64,000 bases of DNA, taken from positions 61,588-125,587 of the forward strand of contig NZ_FWWT01000012.1 of assembly GCF_900176035.1 (NCBI RefSeq), read 5' to 3'. Of the stretch, positions 41,633 to 51,099 are shown in pieces (positions within the stretch are counted from its first letter, which is position 1; the number at the start of each line of letters is the position of its first letter). This DNA comes from Desulfonispora thiosulfatigenes DSM 11270. Lineage in GTDB: Bacteria > Bacillota > Peptococcia > Peptococcales > Desulfonisporaceae. The position numbers were made by a program, and so were the translations under genes. The notes under the pieces were generated by a model. It saw only the letters and a program-made list of their open reading frames with translations. It did no database searches and was not told where the DNA came from.

Positions 41633-41654
41633 ACTTATACACCTCTTTTTTTAC

Positions 41655-44150
41655 TTAAGCTTCTTTCCCACAACATTTTTTGTACTTTTTACCACTACCA
41701 CATGGGCAGTCATCATTTCTACCAATTTTATTTACTCTTACCGGGTTTTTTGTTTTTTCTTCTTCATATTTATTCTCTGTTACATTTTGACGCTCTTCGG
41801 GACGTTCTGCGACATTTACACGATACACATAACGCACGGTTTCTTCTTGGATATCTCTAATCATTTGATTAAACATATCATATCCTTCAAATTTATATTC
41901 TAATAAAGGATCTCTTTGACCATATGCTCTTAAATGAATACCTCTTCTTAGTTGATCCATTGCATCTAAGTGATCCATCCACTTTGCATCTACAACCTTT
42001 AATAGCACTAGTCTTTCGACTTCCCTTAGCTCTTCTTCACCTAATTCTTCTTCACGCTTTTCATAATATTTAATTGCTTCTTCTTTTAATAATTCTCGAA
42101 CTTCTGTTGCCTCTAGTTTACTTAGTTTTTCCGCTTCTATATCATGATCCGGTAAGAACTTTTGCTCAGCAGCTTGTAATAATCCTTCTAAATCCCATTC
42201 TTCAGGATAAGTAGCCTCTCCTGCAAAGACAGAGATGGTTTCATCGACTACCTTTTCAATCATATCTATAATACTTTCTTTAATATTTTCACCGTTTAAT
42301 ACTTTTTTTCTTTGATTATAAATAACTTCTCTTTGTTTATTTAAAACATCATCGTATTCTAAAACGTTTTTACGGATATCAAAATTTCGTCCTTCTACCC
42401 TTTTTTGAGCATTTTCAATGCCTCTAGAAATTATTTTATTTTCAATGGGAACACTATCATCCATTCCTAGTTTATCCATCAAGCCCATGATATTTTCCGC
42501 ACCAAAAAGTCTCATTAACTCATCTTCCATAGAAATATAAAACCTAGTAAGACCAGGGTCTCCTTGTCTACCTGCACGTCCTCTAAGCTGATTATCTATC
42601 CTTCTTGACTCATGTCTTTCCGTACCTAAAATACACAGTCCACCTAATTCTTTAACACCTTCACCTAATACTATATCTGTTCCTCTACCAGCCATATTAG
42701 TAGCAATTGTCACCATGCCCTTTTGTCCAGCCCCTGCTACTATTTCTGCTTCTTGCTCATGAAATTTAGCATTTAAGACTTGATGTGGTATCCCTTTTTT
42801 CTTTAATTTATTACTTAATAACTCAGAGTTTTCAATTGAGATAGTACCTACTAAAACAGGCTGACCAGTTATATGCCTTTGTTCGATTTCCTCAACTACA
42901 GCATCATACTTACCGCCTTCTGTGCGTAAAATTATATCTGATTTATCTTCCCTTTTTAACTCTTTATTGGTTGGGATAATTACAACATCCATCCCATAAA
43001 TTTTCATGAATTCATCTTCTTCAGTTTTTGCTGTTCCAGTCATCCCTGATACCTTTTGATACATTCTAAAATAGTTTTGGAAGGTAATAGTTGCTAAAGT
43101 TTGAGATTCCTTCTCAATCTTTACTCCTTCTTTAGCCTCAATTGCTTGATGCAATCCATCACTATAACGGCGACCAAACATTAATCGTCCTGTGAATTCA
43201 TCAACAATAATAACTTCCCCATCTTTTACTACATAATCTTTATCCTTTTTCATTAAAGTATATGCTTTCAGCGCTTGATTAACGTGGTGACTTAACTCTA
43301 TATTTGCTTCATCAAACAAGTTTTCAATACCTAGCATTTTTTCTACTCTAATATTACCTTCCTCAGTTAAATTAACTATTCTTTGCTTTTCATCAATAGT
43401 ATAATCATCTTCATTTTTTAAACGTGGGATAATCTTAGCTACGGTAGCATAAAGTTCTTTTGGTTTATCAGATGGTCCTGAAATTATTAACGGTGTTCTA
43501 GCTTCATCGATTAAAATACTATCTACTTCATCGACTAAAGCATAATTTAAATCTCTTTGTACCATGTTTTTTTGGTACATAACCATATTATCCCTTAAGT
43601 AGTCAAAGCCAAATTCATTATTAGTTCCATAAGTTATATCAGCATTATAAGCCTGTTTTCTTTGATCAAAACTTAAACCATGAACAATTAAACCTACTTC
43701 TAATCCTAAAAAATTATAAAGTTTGCCCATCCATTCACTATCACGTGTAGCTAAATAATCATTTACGGTAACAACATGCACACCTTTACCAGTTAATGCG
43801 TTTAAATAGGTTGGTAGGGTTGCAACTAAAGTCTTACCTTCACCTGTTTTCATTTCGGCAATACGACCCCTATGGAGAACTATTCCACCCATCATCTGCA
43901 CATCATAGTGTCTCATTCCTAGAACCCTTTTAGCGGCTTCTCTTGTCACTGCAAAGGCTTCCGGTAAAATATCATTTAAAGTTTCGCCTTTATTTAATCT
44001 TTCCTTAAAATTAACAGTCATATTGCTCAAATCTTCATCTGTATATTTTTCGAAGGTTTGTTCAAAACTATTTATCTTATCTACTGTTTTTTGTAATTTT
44101 TTGATTTCCTTTTTATTGTCATCTAGTATTCCTTTTAAAAAGTTTAACAT
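41655..44150 (-). CDS. secA: Protein translocase ATPase SecA
   Basis: The 831-residue motor drives preproteins through SecYEG. Walker A lies in [16 protein letters not shown] (about residues 97-112), the DEAD-like motif in [15 protein letters not shown], and motif VI in [10 protein letters not shown]. The C-terminal zinc motif [13 protein letters not shown] (about 816-828) is intact. The ATG at 44150 has a GGGG SD. prfB follows closely. It lies divergently from hpf. Confidence 0.98.
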   Translation of the reverse strand: MLNFLKGILDDNKKEIKKLQKTVDKINSFEQTFEKYTDEDLSNMTVNFKERLNKGETLNDILPEAFAVTREAAKRVLGMRHYDVQMMGGIVLHRGRIAEMKTGEGKTLVATLPTYLNALTGKGVHVVTVNDYLATRDSEWMGKLYNFLGLEVGLIVHGLSFDQRKQAYNADITYGTNNEFGFDYLRDNMVMYQKNMVQRDLNYALVDEVDSILIDEARTPLIISGPSDKPKELYATVAKIIPRLKNEDDYTIDEKQRIVNLTEEGNIRVEKMLGIENLFDEANIELSHHVNQALKAYTLMKKDKDYVVKDGEVIIVDEFTGRLMFGRRYSDGLHQAIEAKEGVKIEKESQTLATITFQNYFRMYQKVSGMTGTAKTEEDEFMKIYGMDVVIIPTNKELKREDKSDIILRTEGGKYDAVVEEIEQRHITGQPVLVGTISIENSELLSNKLKKKGIPHQVLNAKFHEQEAEIVAGAGQKGMVTIATNMAGRGTDIVLGEGVKELGGLCILGTERHESRRIDNQLRGRAGRQGDPGLTRFYISMEDELMRLFGAENIMGLMDKLGMDDSVPIENKIISRGIENAQKRVEGRNFDIRKNVLEYDDVLNKQREVIYNQRKKVLNGENIKESIIDMIEKVVDETISVFAGEATYPEEWDLEGLLQAAEQKFLPDHDIEAEKLSKLEATEVRELLKEEAIKYYEKREEELGEEELREVERLVLLKVVDAKWMDHLDAMDQLRRGIHLRAYGQRDPLLEYKFEGYDMFNQMIRDIQEETVRYVYRVNVAERPEERQNVTENKYEEEKTKNPVRVNKIGRNDDCPCGSGKKYKKCCGKEA

Positions 44151-44396
44151 AGTAATCCCCTCTTTATTTCCATACTATATTTTCATAGATAGAATATATT
44201 TTACACTTAACTTAGAATAAATAAACTACCAGTATTTTATCACACTAAAAAAGGCTATGCTAATTTTTTCCGTTTAGAATTCATAAGTACTATTTATTTT
44301 AAGTTATTATCTTATAATTTGATAGATTAAATTAGTATTAAAGATGTGCATAATAGTATATATATAAATAAATCTTTTAATTTAATCCATAACAAA
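44151..44396. other. Divergent intergenic region between secA and hpf
   Basis: AT-rich DNA with no coding sequence that I can support. It must hold the secA promoter, but I cannot place it with confidence. Confidence 0.5.
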
Positions 44397-44423
44397 GAAG
44401 GACATTTACTATTTTAGTAGAAT
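44397..44423 (+). promoter_or_regulatory. SigH-like promoter of hpf
   Basis: GAAGGACAT (44397-44405), an 11-bp spacer and GTAGAAT (44417-44423) fit the SigH consensus RNAGGAWWW-N11/12-RNNGAAT with one mismatch. In Bacillus hpf is transcribed from SigH and SigB promoters. Confidence 0.55.
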
Positions 44424-44458
44424 ATTAAAAAATAAAGTAGTGAAAGGAGCTGGTTTCC

Positions 44459-44998
44459 ATGGAAATTATCGTAAGAGGTAAAAATTTAACTGTAACACCA
44501 GCACTAAAAGAATATGCAGAAAAAAGAGTATCTAAATTTGAAAAGTTCTTTGAAGGAGAATTAAATAATGCCACTGTTCTTCTTAGTGTTGAGAAGGATA
44601 TGCAGAAAGTAGAGGTGTCTATTCCTCTCCAAGGCTATATTCTACGTGGTGAAGAACAAACAAAAGATATGTATAATTCTATAGACAATGTTATTGAAAA
44701 ATTAGAACGTCAAGTTCGTAAATATAAAACACGGATTAATAAAAAAATTAAAAACTTATCTGTTTTAAATTTAGTTCCTCCTGAAGGAAATGCTATTAAG
44801 GAACTAGATTTAGAGCCTAAGATTAAAAAAACTAAGCGTTTTCCTGTAAAGCCAATGATAGTGGAAGAGGCAGTTTTACAAATGGATTTACTTGGACATA
44901 ACTTTTATGTTTTCTTGAATGGAGAAACAGATGAAGTTAATGTAGTATACAAAAGAAATGATGGACATTATGGTTTAATTGAGCCTGATTTAGGTTAG
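44459..44998 (+). CDS. hpf: Long-form ribosome hibernation promoting factor
   Basis: The 179-residue protein joins an N-terminal ribosome-binding domain (about 1-100, MEIIVRGKNLTVTPALKEYA) to a C-terminal dimerisation domain (about 120-179, with KPMIVEEAVLQMDLLGHNFY and FLNGETDEVNVVYKRNDGHY). Long HPF pairs ribosomes into inactive 100S dimers in stationary phase. The ATG has AAAGGAG nine bases upstream. A SigH-like promoter sits just before it. The gene is divergent from secA, an arrangement common in Firmicutes. Confidence 0.95.
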   Translation: MEIIVRGKNLTVTPALKEYAEKRVSKFEKFFEGELNNATVLLSVEKDMQKVEVSIPLQGYILRGEEQTKDMYNSIDNVIEKLERQVRKYKTRINKKIKNLSVLNLVPPEGNAIKELDLEPKIKKTKRFPVKPMIVEEAVLQMDLLGHNFYVFLNGETDEVNVVYKRNDGHYGLIEPDLG

Positions 44999-45028
44999 TT
45001 TTCATATAACCTCTTTTAAAATAAAGGA

Positions 45029-45057
45029 TTGCTAATGATTGTAAAAAGGGGTATACT
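45029..45057 (+). promoter_or_regulatory. SigA-type promoter of the cold-shock gene
   Basis: TTGCTA (45029-45034), a 17-bp spacer and TATACT (45052-45057). The -10 box has one mismatch. It lies 55 bp before the cold-shock start codon and leaves a short 5' leader. Confidence 0.7.
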
Positions 45058-45111
45058 AAAAAAAGGGTAAAAGACCCTGATAGTTATATTTGAAAGGAAT
45101 GATTTTCCAGT

Positions 45112-45309
45112 ATGCAAGGTAAAGTAAAATGGTTTGACGCTAAAAAAGGTTATGGTTTCATTGAAGGCGAGGACGGCAAAGACGTATTCGTACACTTCTC
45201 TGCAATTGAAACTGATGGATTCAAAACTCTTGAAGAAGGCGAATCTGTAAGTTTCGAAATCACTGAAGGATCAAAAGGTCCTCAAGCTTCTAATGTTAGT
45301 AGAATTTAA
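45112..45309 (+). CDS. Cold-shock protein of the CspA family
   Basis: The 65-residue OB-fold protein has both RNA-binding motifs, KGYGFIEGE (RNP1) and DVFVHFSAI (RNP2). Such proteins act as RNA chaperones that prevent unwanted secondary structure. It is monocistronic, with its own SigA-like promoter and a very strong GC-rich terminator. Codon and base composition are more GC-rich than neighbouring genes, as is common for highly expressed cold-shock genes. The SD is GAAAGGA. Confidence 0.96.
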   Translation: MQGKVKWFDAKKGYGFIEGEDGKDVFVHFSAIETDGFKTLEEGESVSFEITEGSKGPQASNVSRI

Positions 45310-45349
45310 TATTACGTCAATATAAATTATCACAGCTAATATTAGAATG

Positions 45350-45375
45350 ACCCCCCGTTTATACGGGGGGTTTTC
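45350..45375 (+). terminator. Terminator after the cold-shock gene
   Basis: Stem CCCCCCG/CGGGGGG (45351-45357 with 45364-45370) with TTTTC after it on the plus strand. It also ends two bases before the convergent ABC ATPase gene. Confidence 0.92.
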
Positions 45376-45376
45376 T

Positions 45377-46099
45377 TTATAATATTTTACTTAAAAAGGA
45401 TTTAGTTCTTTCATGTTTAGAGTTGTTAAATAATTCTTCTGGTGTTCCTTGTTCAATAATTACACCTTCATCAATAAAAAGAACTCTATCTGCTACTTCT
45501 CTAGCAAATCCCATTTCATGAGTTACTACGACCATAGTCATACCCTCTTTAGCCAAATCCTTCATAACTGCTAAAACTTCTCCAACCATTTCAGGATCTA
45601 AAGCAGATGTTGGCTCATCAAAAAGCATTATTTTAGGTTCCATCGCAAGCGCTCTTGCAATTGCTACCCTTTGTTGCTGACCTCCAGATAAAGACTCAGG
45701 ATAAACCTTTGCTTTATCTGTTAATCCTACTTTAATTAATAATTCTTGTGCTTTTTGTTCTGCTACTTCTTTACTTAACCCCTTCACCTTTATAGGAGCT
45801 AAGGTTATATTATCTAAAACAGTTTTATGAGGGAATAAATTAAACCTTTGAAAAACCATTCCAACTTCTTCTCTTTTTTTATTAATATCAACTTTTGGGT
45901 CATTAATTAACTCATTTACTATAAATATTTCTCCAGCAGTAGGCATTTCTAGAAGGTTAAGACATCTTAAAAATGTACTTTTACCAGATCCAGAAGGACC
46001 AATTACACATACAACCTCTTTATGCTTAATATGTTCTGTGATGCCCTTTAAAACCTCTAAATCCCCAAAATTTTTATATAAGTCTTTAACTTCGATCAC
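45377..46099 (-). CDS. Polar amino-acid ABC transporter, ATP-binding subunit
   Basis: The 240-residue ATPase has Walker [15 protein letters not shown] (about residues 34-47), signature [14 protein letters not shown] (about 134-147) and Walker [18 protein letters not shown], the GlnQ/HisP-type pattern. It powers import through the permease encoded just upstream, which it overlaps by 14 bp. The start is GTG at 46099, with GGAGG about ten bases before. It is the last gene of a three-gene uptake system. Confidence 0.93.
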   Translation of the reverse strand: MIEVKDLYKNFGDLEVLKGITEHIKHKEVVCVIGPSGSGKSTFLRCLNLLEMPTAGEIFIVNELINDPKVDINKKREEVGMVFQRFNLFPHKTVLDNITLAPIKVKGLSKEVAEQKAQELLIKVGLTDKAKVYPESLSGGQQQRVAIARALAMEPKIMLFDEPTSALDPEMVGEVLAVMKDLAKEGMTMVVVTHEMGFAREVADRVLFIDEGVIIEQGTPEELFNNSKHERTKSFLSKIL

Positions 46100-46775
46100 T
46101 TACGCCCAGCCTCCTTTCCATCCACGATACCCACCTAGATATACTTAAAGTCATTAATAGATAGATTAAAGCTACCTCTATATAAATAGGGAAAGTGACA
46201 TAAGTGGCGGCTACATATAATTTTCCTTCTTGTAATAACTCTGGTACTCCTATAACAGCTAATAAAGAAGTATCTTTTAAAAGCACGATAAATTCATTAC
46301 CTAAAGGAGGAACTATTCTTTTGAAAGCTTGAGGTAAAATGATATAAATCATTGCCTTAGAATGACTCATTCCAAGTGATCTTGCGGCTTCCATTTGACC
46401 TTTATCAATAGATTGAATTCCAGCTCTAAATATTTCAGATACATAAGCACCACTGTTGATACTACAAACAATGATTGCAGCTAATACCCTATCCCAACGT
46501 AAAGGTTCACCCATCATTGTATTATAAATATCCGGGATACCATAAAAGAAAATTAGTATCTGTACAAATAGAGGAGTTCCTCTAATTGTATCTACATAAA
46601 TTTTTGCAGGAATTCTAAATAATTTTTTCTTTGAAATCTGTCCAAAACTTAAAAACAGGCCAATGATACAACCAAAAAATACAGAAAAGGCTGTAATCTT
46701 TACAGTTAAAATCGCCCCTTGAAATAAAGCTGGGGCAGCTTGTGTCATGTGATATAAAAAATAATCACGAAACAA
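46086..46775 (-). CDS. Polar amino-acid ABC transporter, permease subunit
   Basis: The 229-residue membrane protein has five predicted spans and the HisM/GlnP-type coupling motif [26 protein letters not shown], near residues 135-155 (the EAA loop contacting the ATPase). The start is TTG at 46775, five bases after GAGGTGA. It overlaps the ATPase gene by 14 bp. A hairpin lies between it and the upstream binding-protein gene. Confidence 0.92.
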   Translation of the reverse strand: MFRDYFLYHMTQAAPALFQGAILTVKITAFSVFFGCIIGLFLSFGQISKKKLFRIPAKIYVDTIRGTPLFVQILIFFYGIPDIYNTMMGEPLRWDRVLAAIIVCSINSGAYVSEIFRAGIQSIDKGQMEAARSLGMSHSKAMIYIILPQAFKRIVPPLGNEFIVLLKDTSLLAVIGVPELLQEGKLYVAATYVTFPIYIEVALIYLLMTLSISRWVSWMERRLGVSDRS

Positions 46776-46805
46776 TTATGTCACCTCACAAAATAAACAA
46801 TTTAA

Positions 46806-46833
46806 ATGCGTAACACCCAAAGGGGTTACGCAT
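46806..46833 (-). other. Intercistronic hairpin in the amino-acid ABC operon
   Basis: Arms ATGCGTAAC and GTTACGCAT (46806-46814 with 46825-46833) with an internal CCC/GGG. It lies between the binding-protein gene and the permease gene. Its minus-strand tail is only weakly T-rich, so it may be an attenuating or mRNA-stabilising hairpin that favours excess binding protein. Confidence 0.6.
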
Positions 46834-46839
46834 CAGGTT

Positions 46840-47625
46840 TTACTGAAAGTATTTTTGTTCTAATTCTGCATATTTACCATTTTCTTTTACATTTTTAAGA
46901 CCAGCATCAATTTTAGCTTTTAAATCGTTACCTTTTTGTACTGCAAATCCATATTCTTCACTTGTTAAATTTTCAAGAACTTTAAGAGAGTTCGCTGATT
47001 TAACAATATACGCATTTGTTACAGGTAAATCATTAATAGTACCGTCTACATTACCATTATCTACTTCCCTCATTACTATATCAACAGTATCAAAGGTTTT
47101 TACTTCTCCAAGTAAACCTTGGTCTTTAAGTTCTTGAGCCTTTTTAGCTCCTGTAGAACCAATTTGTACACTTACTACTTTACCTTTTAAATCGTTTACC
47201 GATTTAATATCTTCATTATCAGCTTGTACAGCTAAAGCTAATCCTGAATTGATATAAGGAGTACTAAAATCTACTTCTTTTTGTCTAGCTTCATCAATAG
47301 TCATTCCAGAAGCTACGATATCAATAGTACCAGTTTTAATAGCATTAATTAAGCCATCAAATCCCATTGCTTGTACTTCTACTTTAAATCCTTGGTCTTC
47401 AGCAATTGCTTTAATTAATTCAATATCAAAACCTGTAATTTCTCCTGTTTTTTCATCTTTCATTTCAAATGGAGCAAATGTAGGCTCAGTTCCTACGATA
47501 TAAACTTTATCCTCATCACCTTGTGCATTTTCCTCTGCTGGCTTTTCCGTTTTTGCACACCCAGCTAAAGCTACAATACTAAGCATCATTAACATAATTA
47601 ATGAAATACTAAGAAACCTTTTCAT
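46840..47625 (-). CDS. Polar amino-acid ABC transporter, substrate-binding lipoprotein
   Basis: The 261-residue protein has a lipoprotein signal (hydrophobic residues 5-20, lipobox LAGC with Cys22) and a family 3 solute-binding domain with VGTEPTFAPFEMKDEKTGEI near residues 44-63. It is anchored outside the cytoplasmic membrane and hands a polar amino acid to the permease. The substrate is not clear from sequence. It is the first gene of the operon and is followed by a hairpin. Confidence 0.93.
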   Translation of the reverse strand: MKRFLSISLIMLMMLSIVALAGCAKTEKPAEENAQGDEDKVYIVGTEPTFAPFEMKDEKTGEITGFDIELIKAIAEDQGFKVEVQAMGFDGLINAIKTGTIDIVASGMTIDEARQKEVDFSTPYINSGLALAVQADNEDIKSVNDLKGKVVSVQIGSTGAKKAQELKDQGLLGEVKTFDTVDIVMREVDNGNVDGTINDLPVTNAYIVKSANSLKVLENLTSEEYGFAVQKGNDLKAKIDAGLKNVKENGKYAELEQKYFQ

Positions 47626-47773
47626 TACAATCCCCCTAAAACCTTCTTTTTTTAATAATTATACATTCTGGTGAATATTTAATCAATAGGTTTTTTAAAC
47701 AAAAAATTAATTTTTACTTGTACTACTTTCTATTGTATTTCCCTAATATGGTTTCTTGCGAATATTAACATCT

Positions 47774-47869
47774 TTATCCCCAGGATGTTTTAAGAAATCC
47801 ACAGATAACATGTCCAAATATGAAGTTGTCCCCAGACTTATCCACATTATCCACATGTCATTATCCACA
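47774..47869. promoter_or_regulatory. DnaA-box cluster
   Basis: Three perfect TTATCCACA boxes occur in 32 bp at 47838-47846, 47847-47855 and 47861-47869, all in the same direction. The first two are adjacent without a gap. Near-matches lie at 47774-47782 (TTATCCCCA) and 47826-47834 (TTGTCCCCA). No dnaA or dnaN gene lies in the window, so this is unlikely to be a standard oriC. It resembles the DnaA-titrating clusters of Bacillus. The flanking 47640-47773 is AT-rich and non-coding. Confidence 0.8.
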
Positions 47870-47892
47870 ATATGTTGATTATTTCTCGAATT

Positions 47893-47929
47893 CAAAAAAA
47901 ACTTAACCTTATGCAAAGTTAAGCTTTTT
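47893..47929 (-). terminator. Terminator after comFC and the small coupled ORF
   Basis: Arms CTTAAC and GTTAAG (47902-47907 with 47918-47923), with eight T on the minus strand afterwards. It overlaps the stop codon of the 33-residue ORF. Confidence 0.7.
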
Positions 47930-48020
47930 CTTGTTTTATTTTTTTTGTCACTTCTTTTAATAATTTATGTAACACTAGTCTTTCCTGAAATTCTTTTACA
48001 TACCTAGAGTCCAATTTCAT
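47919..48020 (-). CDS. Small ORF translationally coupled to comFC (33 residues)
   Basis: The ATG overlaps the comFC stop codon (ATGA), and GGAGGG lies directly before it, a typical coupling arrangement. The product starts MKLDSRYVKEFQERLVLHKL and ends in a lysine-rich helix. It is charged and probably helical, with no family that I recognise. The terminator hairpin begins at its stop codon, so the ORF fits precisely between comFC and the terminator. It could still be chance; conservation would decide. Confidence 0.45.
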   Translation of the reverse strand: MKLDSRYVKEFQERLVLHKLLKEVTKKIKQEKA

Positions 48021-48736
48021 CCCTCCAAGCTATCCTCATTTATTCCTGATGCCCAAGTTAAGCCGTAAATACCTTTTGCCCCTTTTTGTACTAAGACCTT
48101 ACTACATTCACGCAAGGTTGCACCTGAAGTAATAACATCATCAATAATTAAAATGTTTTTATTATTAATACTTTCCTCATTTAATACTATGAAAGCATCT
48201 TTTAAATTAGTACTTCTTTTTCGCTGATTTTTTCCTGTTTGATGTGATGTATTCTTTTTTCTTATCAATATTTTTTCATCATATGTCACCTGAAGCTCTC
48301 TAGCAATCTTACTAGCTAGTAGTGCAGCTTGATTAAATCCTCTTTCCCTAACCCTTTTTATATGTAGGGGTACTGGCATAATCAGGTCAATCTTAATTTT
48401 TCTCCTTTTAACCTGATCTGCCATTAATGGAATCATTGCATCTGCTAGCCAACCTTGTTTTTGAAATTTAAATTTATGTAATAGTTTACGATATTCATTT
48501 TCAAAAGGAACCATAGCTATATTTTCTTGAATATATTCAGGCCAGTAAAAACAATTTTCGCAATTTTCCCCACTGTGTCCATAGGTGCCACATTTCAGAC
48601 ATTTACCATATACATTTTGTAAATCATCTATTTTATGGAGACAAGAATTGCAAATTTTTAAATGCTCTTGTTTATTTCCACACAAAGGACATATCCTGGG
48701 GGTTGGAAAGAGCAATTCTAAAAGATGTGCTATCAT
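48017..48736 (-). CDS. comFC: ComF family phosphoribosyltransferase-like protein
   Basis: The 239-residue protein has an N-terminal zinc-ribbon pair (CPLCGNKQEHLKICNSC, about residues 16-32, and CLKCGTYGHSGENCENC, about 46-62). Its C-terminal phosphoribosyltransferase domain has the PRPP loop IIDDVITSGATLRE near residues 199-212. ComFC takes part in DNA uptake during competence; the biochemical role remains unsettled. No comFA helicase gene lies next to it. It starts with an AGGGGGGG SD. Confidence 0.9.
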   Translation of the reverse strand: MIAHLLELLFPTPRICPLCGNKQEHLKICNSCLHKIDDLQNVYGKCLKCGTYGHSGENCENCFYWPEYIQENIAMVPFENEYRKLLHKFKFQKQGWLADAMIPLMADQVKRRKIKIDLIMPVPLHIKRVRERGFNQAALLASKIARELQVTYDEKILIRKKNTSHQTGKNQRKRSTNLKDAFIVLNEESINNKNILIIDDVITSGATLRECSKVLVQKGAKGIYGLTWASGINEDSLEG

Positions 48737-48777
48737 CGTAACCCCCCCTTACTTTCTGAAATTATAATAATTCTATT

Positions 48778-49509
48778 TTATACCTCAGCTAATTCGTCAT
48801 ATAAGTAATCATTTAAAACCTTTATGTATGTACCTTTCATGCCTAAAGATCTCGCATCAATAACTCCTGCACTTTCTAACTTTCTCAGAGCATTTACAAT
48901 TACTGAACGGGTTAACTTATATTGTTCTGCTAATTTACTTGCTACTAAAAATCCTTCACTACCTTCTATTTCATTAAAAATATACTTTACTGCCTCTAAT
49001 TCTGAATAGGATAAAACTTCTAAAGCTAATTGCACAACATTTTTCTTTCTAGCTTCATTTTCAATTTTTAAATTAATCGTTCTCATAATTTGCATACCAG
49101 CAACTGAAGACCCATACTCAGCTAAAATAACTTCTAAAGGAGAAAAGGCTTGTTCTTTACGTGCATAAATAACAGCACCCATTTTCTCACCACTTGTTAA
49201 TACTGGTGTTACTATAACCTTACTTTCTTCTCTATCTATATTGACCTCAGTTTGGTTAAAGCCTGAAAACCAGCGTATACATTCTTCTGAAAACTGTTTT
49301 CCTTCTAACTCTTCCAAACCAAATGTACTTAATTCATAAATTTCAGAACGACCTAATAATTTACCTTCTTTATCTATAATATATACATTACAATCTAATA
49401 CGGATTTAAGCTCAGTTGCGATATTATCAAATTGTAAAGCGTTTGATGATGCCTTTTGTAATAATTGATGCATTACTCTCGTTTTTTCTAATAAAACCTG
49501 TGTGTCCAT
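48778..49509 (-). CDS. codY: GTP- and branched-chain amino acid-sensing repressor CodY
   Basis: The 243-residue protein has an N-terminal GAF domain (about residues 20-150) that binds isoleucine and valine. Its C-terminal winged helix contains YKLTRSVIVNALRKLESAGV (about residues 200-219), the near-invariant CodY recognition helix, followed by SLGMKGTYIKVLN. CodY represses amino-acid uptake and catabolism and other stationary-phase genes when nutrients are ample. The permease and alanine dehydrogenase genes in this window are candidate targets, but no convincing CodY box was seen by eye. The start follows AGGAGG. Confidence 0.95.
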   Translation of the reverse strand: MDTQVLLEKTRVMHQLLQKASSNALQFDNIATELKSVLDCNVYIIDKEGKLLGRSEIYELSTFGLEELEGKQFSEECIRWFSGFNQTEVNIDREESKVIVTPVLTSGEKMGAVIYARKEQAFSPLEVILAEYGSSVAGMQIMRTINLKIENEARKKNVVQLALEVLSYSELEAVKYIFNEIEGSEGFLVASKLAEQYKLTRSVIVNALRKLESAGVIDARSLGMKGTYIKVLNDYLYDELAEV

Positions 49510-49680
49510 GTTTTATTCCTCCTAAAATTTTAAATAATTGTTTGATTTATTAGTATTATTTCCAACAATATGCAATTTATACACTTTAAGAAAAAATGTT
49601 TTACTAATCTTAATTAAATGCAATTTTTGCATTAGACATTTTATTTTGGTTTTACTATAATAACGAAGAGGTGAAGACCC

Positions 49681-50658
49681 ATGAAAATAGGAAATATAAC
49701 TATTCAAAATCCTGTTGCCCTAGCTCCTATGGCAGGGGTAACTGATAAGGCCTTTCGTATCTTAGTTAAAAAATATGGCTGTGGAATTATCTATACTGAA
49801 ATGGTAAGTGCTAAAGCACTAACTTATAAAAATAAAAAAACCTTTGAATTAATTGATTTAAAAGATGAAGAAGCACCTATAAGTGTACAAATTTTCGGCT
49901 CTGAGCCTGAGATTATGGCTGAGGGGGCTTTAATTGTCGAAGAATATGGGGCAGATATTATTGATATCAATATGGGATGTCCTGTACCTAAAATAATTAA
50001 AAATAATGAAGGATCCTCACTAATGCTTAATCCAGACTTAGCTGCAAATATAGTTGAAAAGATAAGTAAAAAGGTCAAAATTCCAGTTACCGTTAAAATT
50101 CGTAAAGGCTGGGATGAAAATAATCTTAATGCCGTAGAGTTTGCCAAAAAAATGGAAGCAAGTGGAGCAGCTGCTATAGCCATACATGGTCGTACAAGAG
50201 ATCAATTTTATTCAGGAAATGCAGATTGGAATACAATTAAACAGGTCAAAGAAGTAGTTAATATTCCTGTAATAGGTAATGGGGATATTATTCTACCTCA
50301 AGATGCTAAAAATATGTTTGAACAAACAGATGTCGATGCTGTAATGGTGGGAAGAGGGGTGTTTGGCAGACCTTGGATATTAGGATCTATTGGAGATTTT
50401 CTCGCAAATGGAACCGAATATAAAGAACCTTCTATTATAAAAAAAGTAAATATAGCCCGGGAACATGCTCATCTGGCGATTAAATACAAACCAGAACAAT
50501 TAGCAATGAAAGAAATGCGCAAACATCTAGGTTGGTATTTTAAAGGCCTTCCAGGGGCAACAGCTATTAGGCGGAATATGAATTCAATCCTAACCCTAGA
50601 AGATTTCGAAAGTTTATTAAGTGAATATTTAGAGGTGTTAAATAAAAAATCCTGTTGA
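49681..50658 (+). CDS. dusB: tRNA-dihydrouridine synthase B
   Basis: This flavin-dependent enzyme reduces uridine in the tRNA D-loop. The 325-residue protein starts KIGNITIQNPVALAPMAGVT, has the catalytic Cys in IDINMGCPVPKI (about residues 97-108), FMN contacts in HGRTRDQFYSG (about 165-175), and GNGDI / VMVGRGVFGRPW later. Length and motifs fit the DusB branch. The ATG has AGAGGTGA upstream. The gene ends in a terminator shared with the convergent DUF948 gene. Confidence 0.95.
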   Translation: MKIGNITIQNPVALAPMAGVTDKAFRILVKKYGCGIIYTEMVSAKALTYKNKKTFELIDLKDEEAPISVQIFGSEPEIMAEGALIVEEYGADIIDINMGCPVPKIIKNNEGSSLMLNPDLAANIVEKISKKVKIPVTVKIRKGWDENNLNAVEFAKKMEASGAAAIAIHGRTRDQFYSGNADWNTIKQVKEVVNIPVIGNGDIILPQDAKNMFEQTDVDAVMVGRGVFGRPWILGSIGDFLANGTEYKEPSIIKKVNIAREHAHLAIKYKPEQLAMKEMRKHLGWYFKGLPGATAIRRNMNSILTLEDFESLLSEYLEVLNKKSC

Positions 50659-50678
50659 AATTAATCAACAGGATTTTT
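50645..50678. terminator. Bidirectional terminator between dusB and the DUF948 gene
   Basis: A 14-bp perfect stem (50645-50658 with 50665-50678) overlaps the dusB stop codon. A and T runs on both flanks let it serve both convergent genes. Confidence 0.88.
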
Positions 50679-50680
50679 TA

Positions 50681-51046
50681 TTATTTCTTCCAAGTGTTAA
50701 TAATTACTTTGACTATTTCACTGATAATTTTTACATACTCAGCTGCTTCTCTGGTCCCCACGGTCACGCTTGATACGGTATCTGTAATTGAATCTCCAAT
50801 AGACTCAACTGCATCAGAAGCCCTAGCTACACCATTTTTTAAATCATTAGCTGCATCATCAACATTAGATACTACTGAAGGAAGCTTGTCCATTATTTGG
50901 TCTAAGTTAGACCGATTAAGGTCTAAAAAACTTCTTACATTTTTGACAATTGCATAAACTTGGGTAAGTGTGAGAATTAGGTATACTCCTAAACCTGCAG
51001 AGATCAGAAAAAGTATAACAAGTCCTAGGTCTTTATATGAAATCAT
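50681..51046 (-). CDS. DUF948-family membrane-anchored protein
   Basis: The 121-residue protein has one N-terminal membrane helix (about residues 7-30) followed by a long amphipathic region with NLDQIMDKLPSVVSNVDDAA near 45-65, the DUF948 pattern. Function of the family is unknown; it is often paired with YtxH-like proteins, as here. The gene follows the YtxH-like gene in the same direction with a hairpin between them. Confidence 0.75.
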   Translation of the reverse strand: MISYKDLGLVILFLISAGLGVYLILTLTQVYAIVKNVRSFLDLNRSNLDQIMDKLPSVVSNVDDAANDLKNGVARASDAVESIGDSITDTVSSVTVGTREAAEYVKIISEIVKVIINTWKK

Positions 51047-51063
51047 ATCCTACCCCTCTTTCT

Positions 51064-51096
51064 AAACAGCCTATCTTAAATTAAGATAGGCTGTTT
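51064..51096 (-). terminator. Hairpin between the YtxH-like and DUF948 genes
   Basis: A 16-bp perfect stem (51064-51079 with 51081-51096). The minus-strand tail GTTTAG has few T residues, so termination may be partial. Confidence 0.65.
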
Positions 51097-51099
51097 ACA

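Noticed and set aside
47774..47869. DnaA-box cluster as the chromosomal oriC
   Set aside because: No dnaA, dnaN, rpmH or gyr genes are nearby, so an ordinary oriC is unlikely; kept as a DnaA-box cluster.
49522..49707. 61-codon minus-strand ORF between codY and dusB
   Set aside because: It overlaps the dusB promoter and start, lacks an SD and has no recognisable features.
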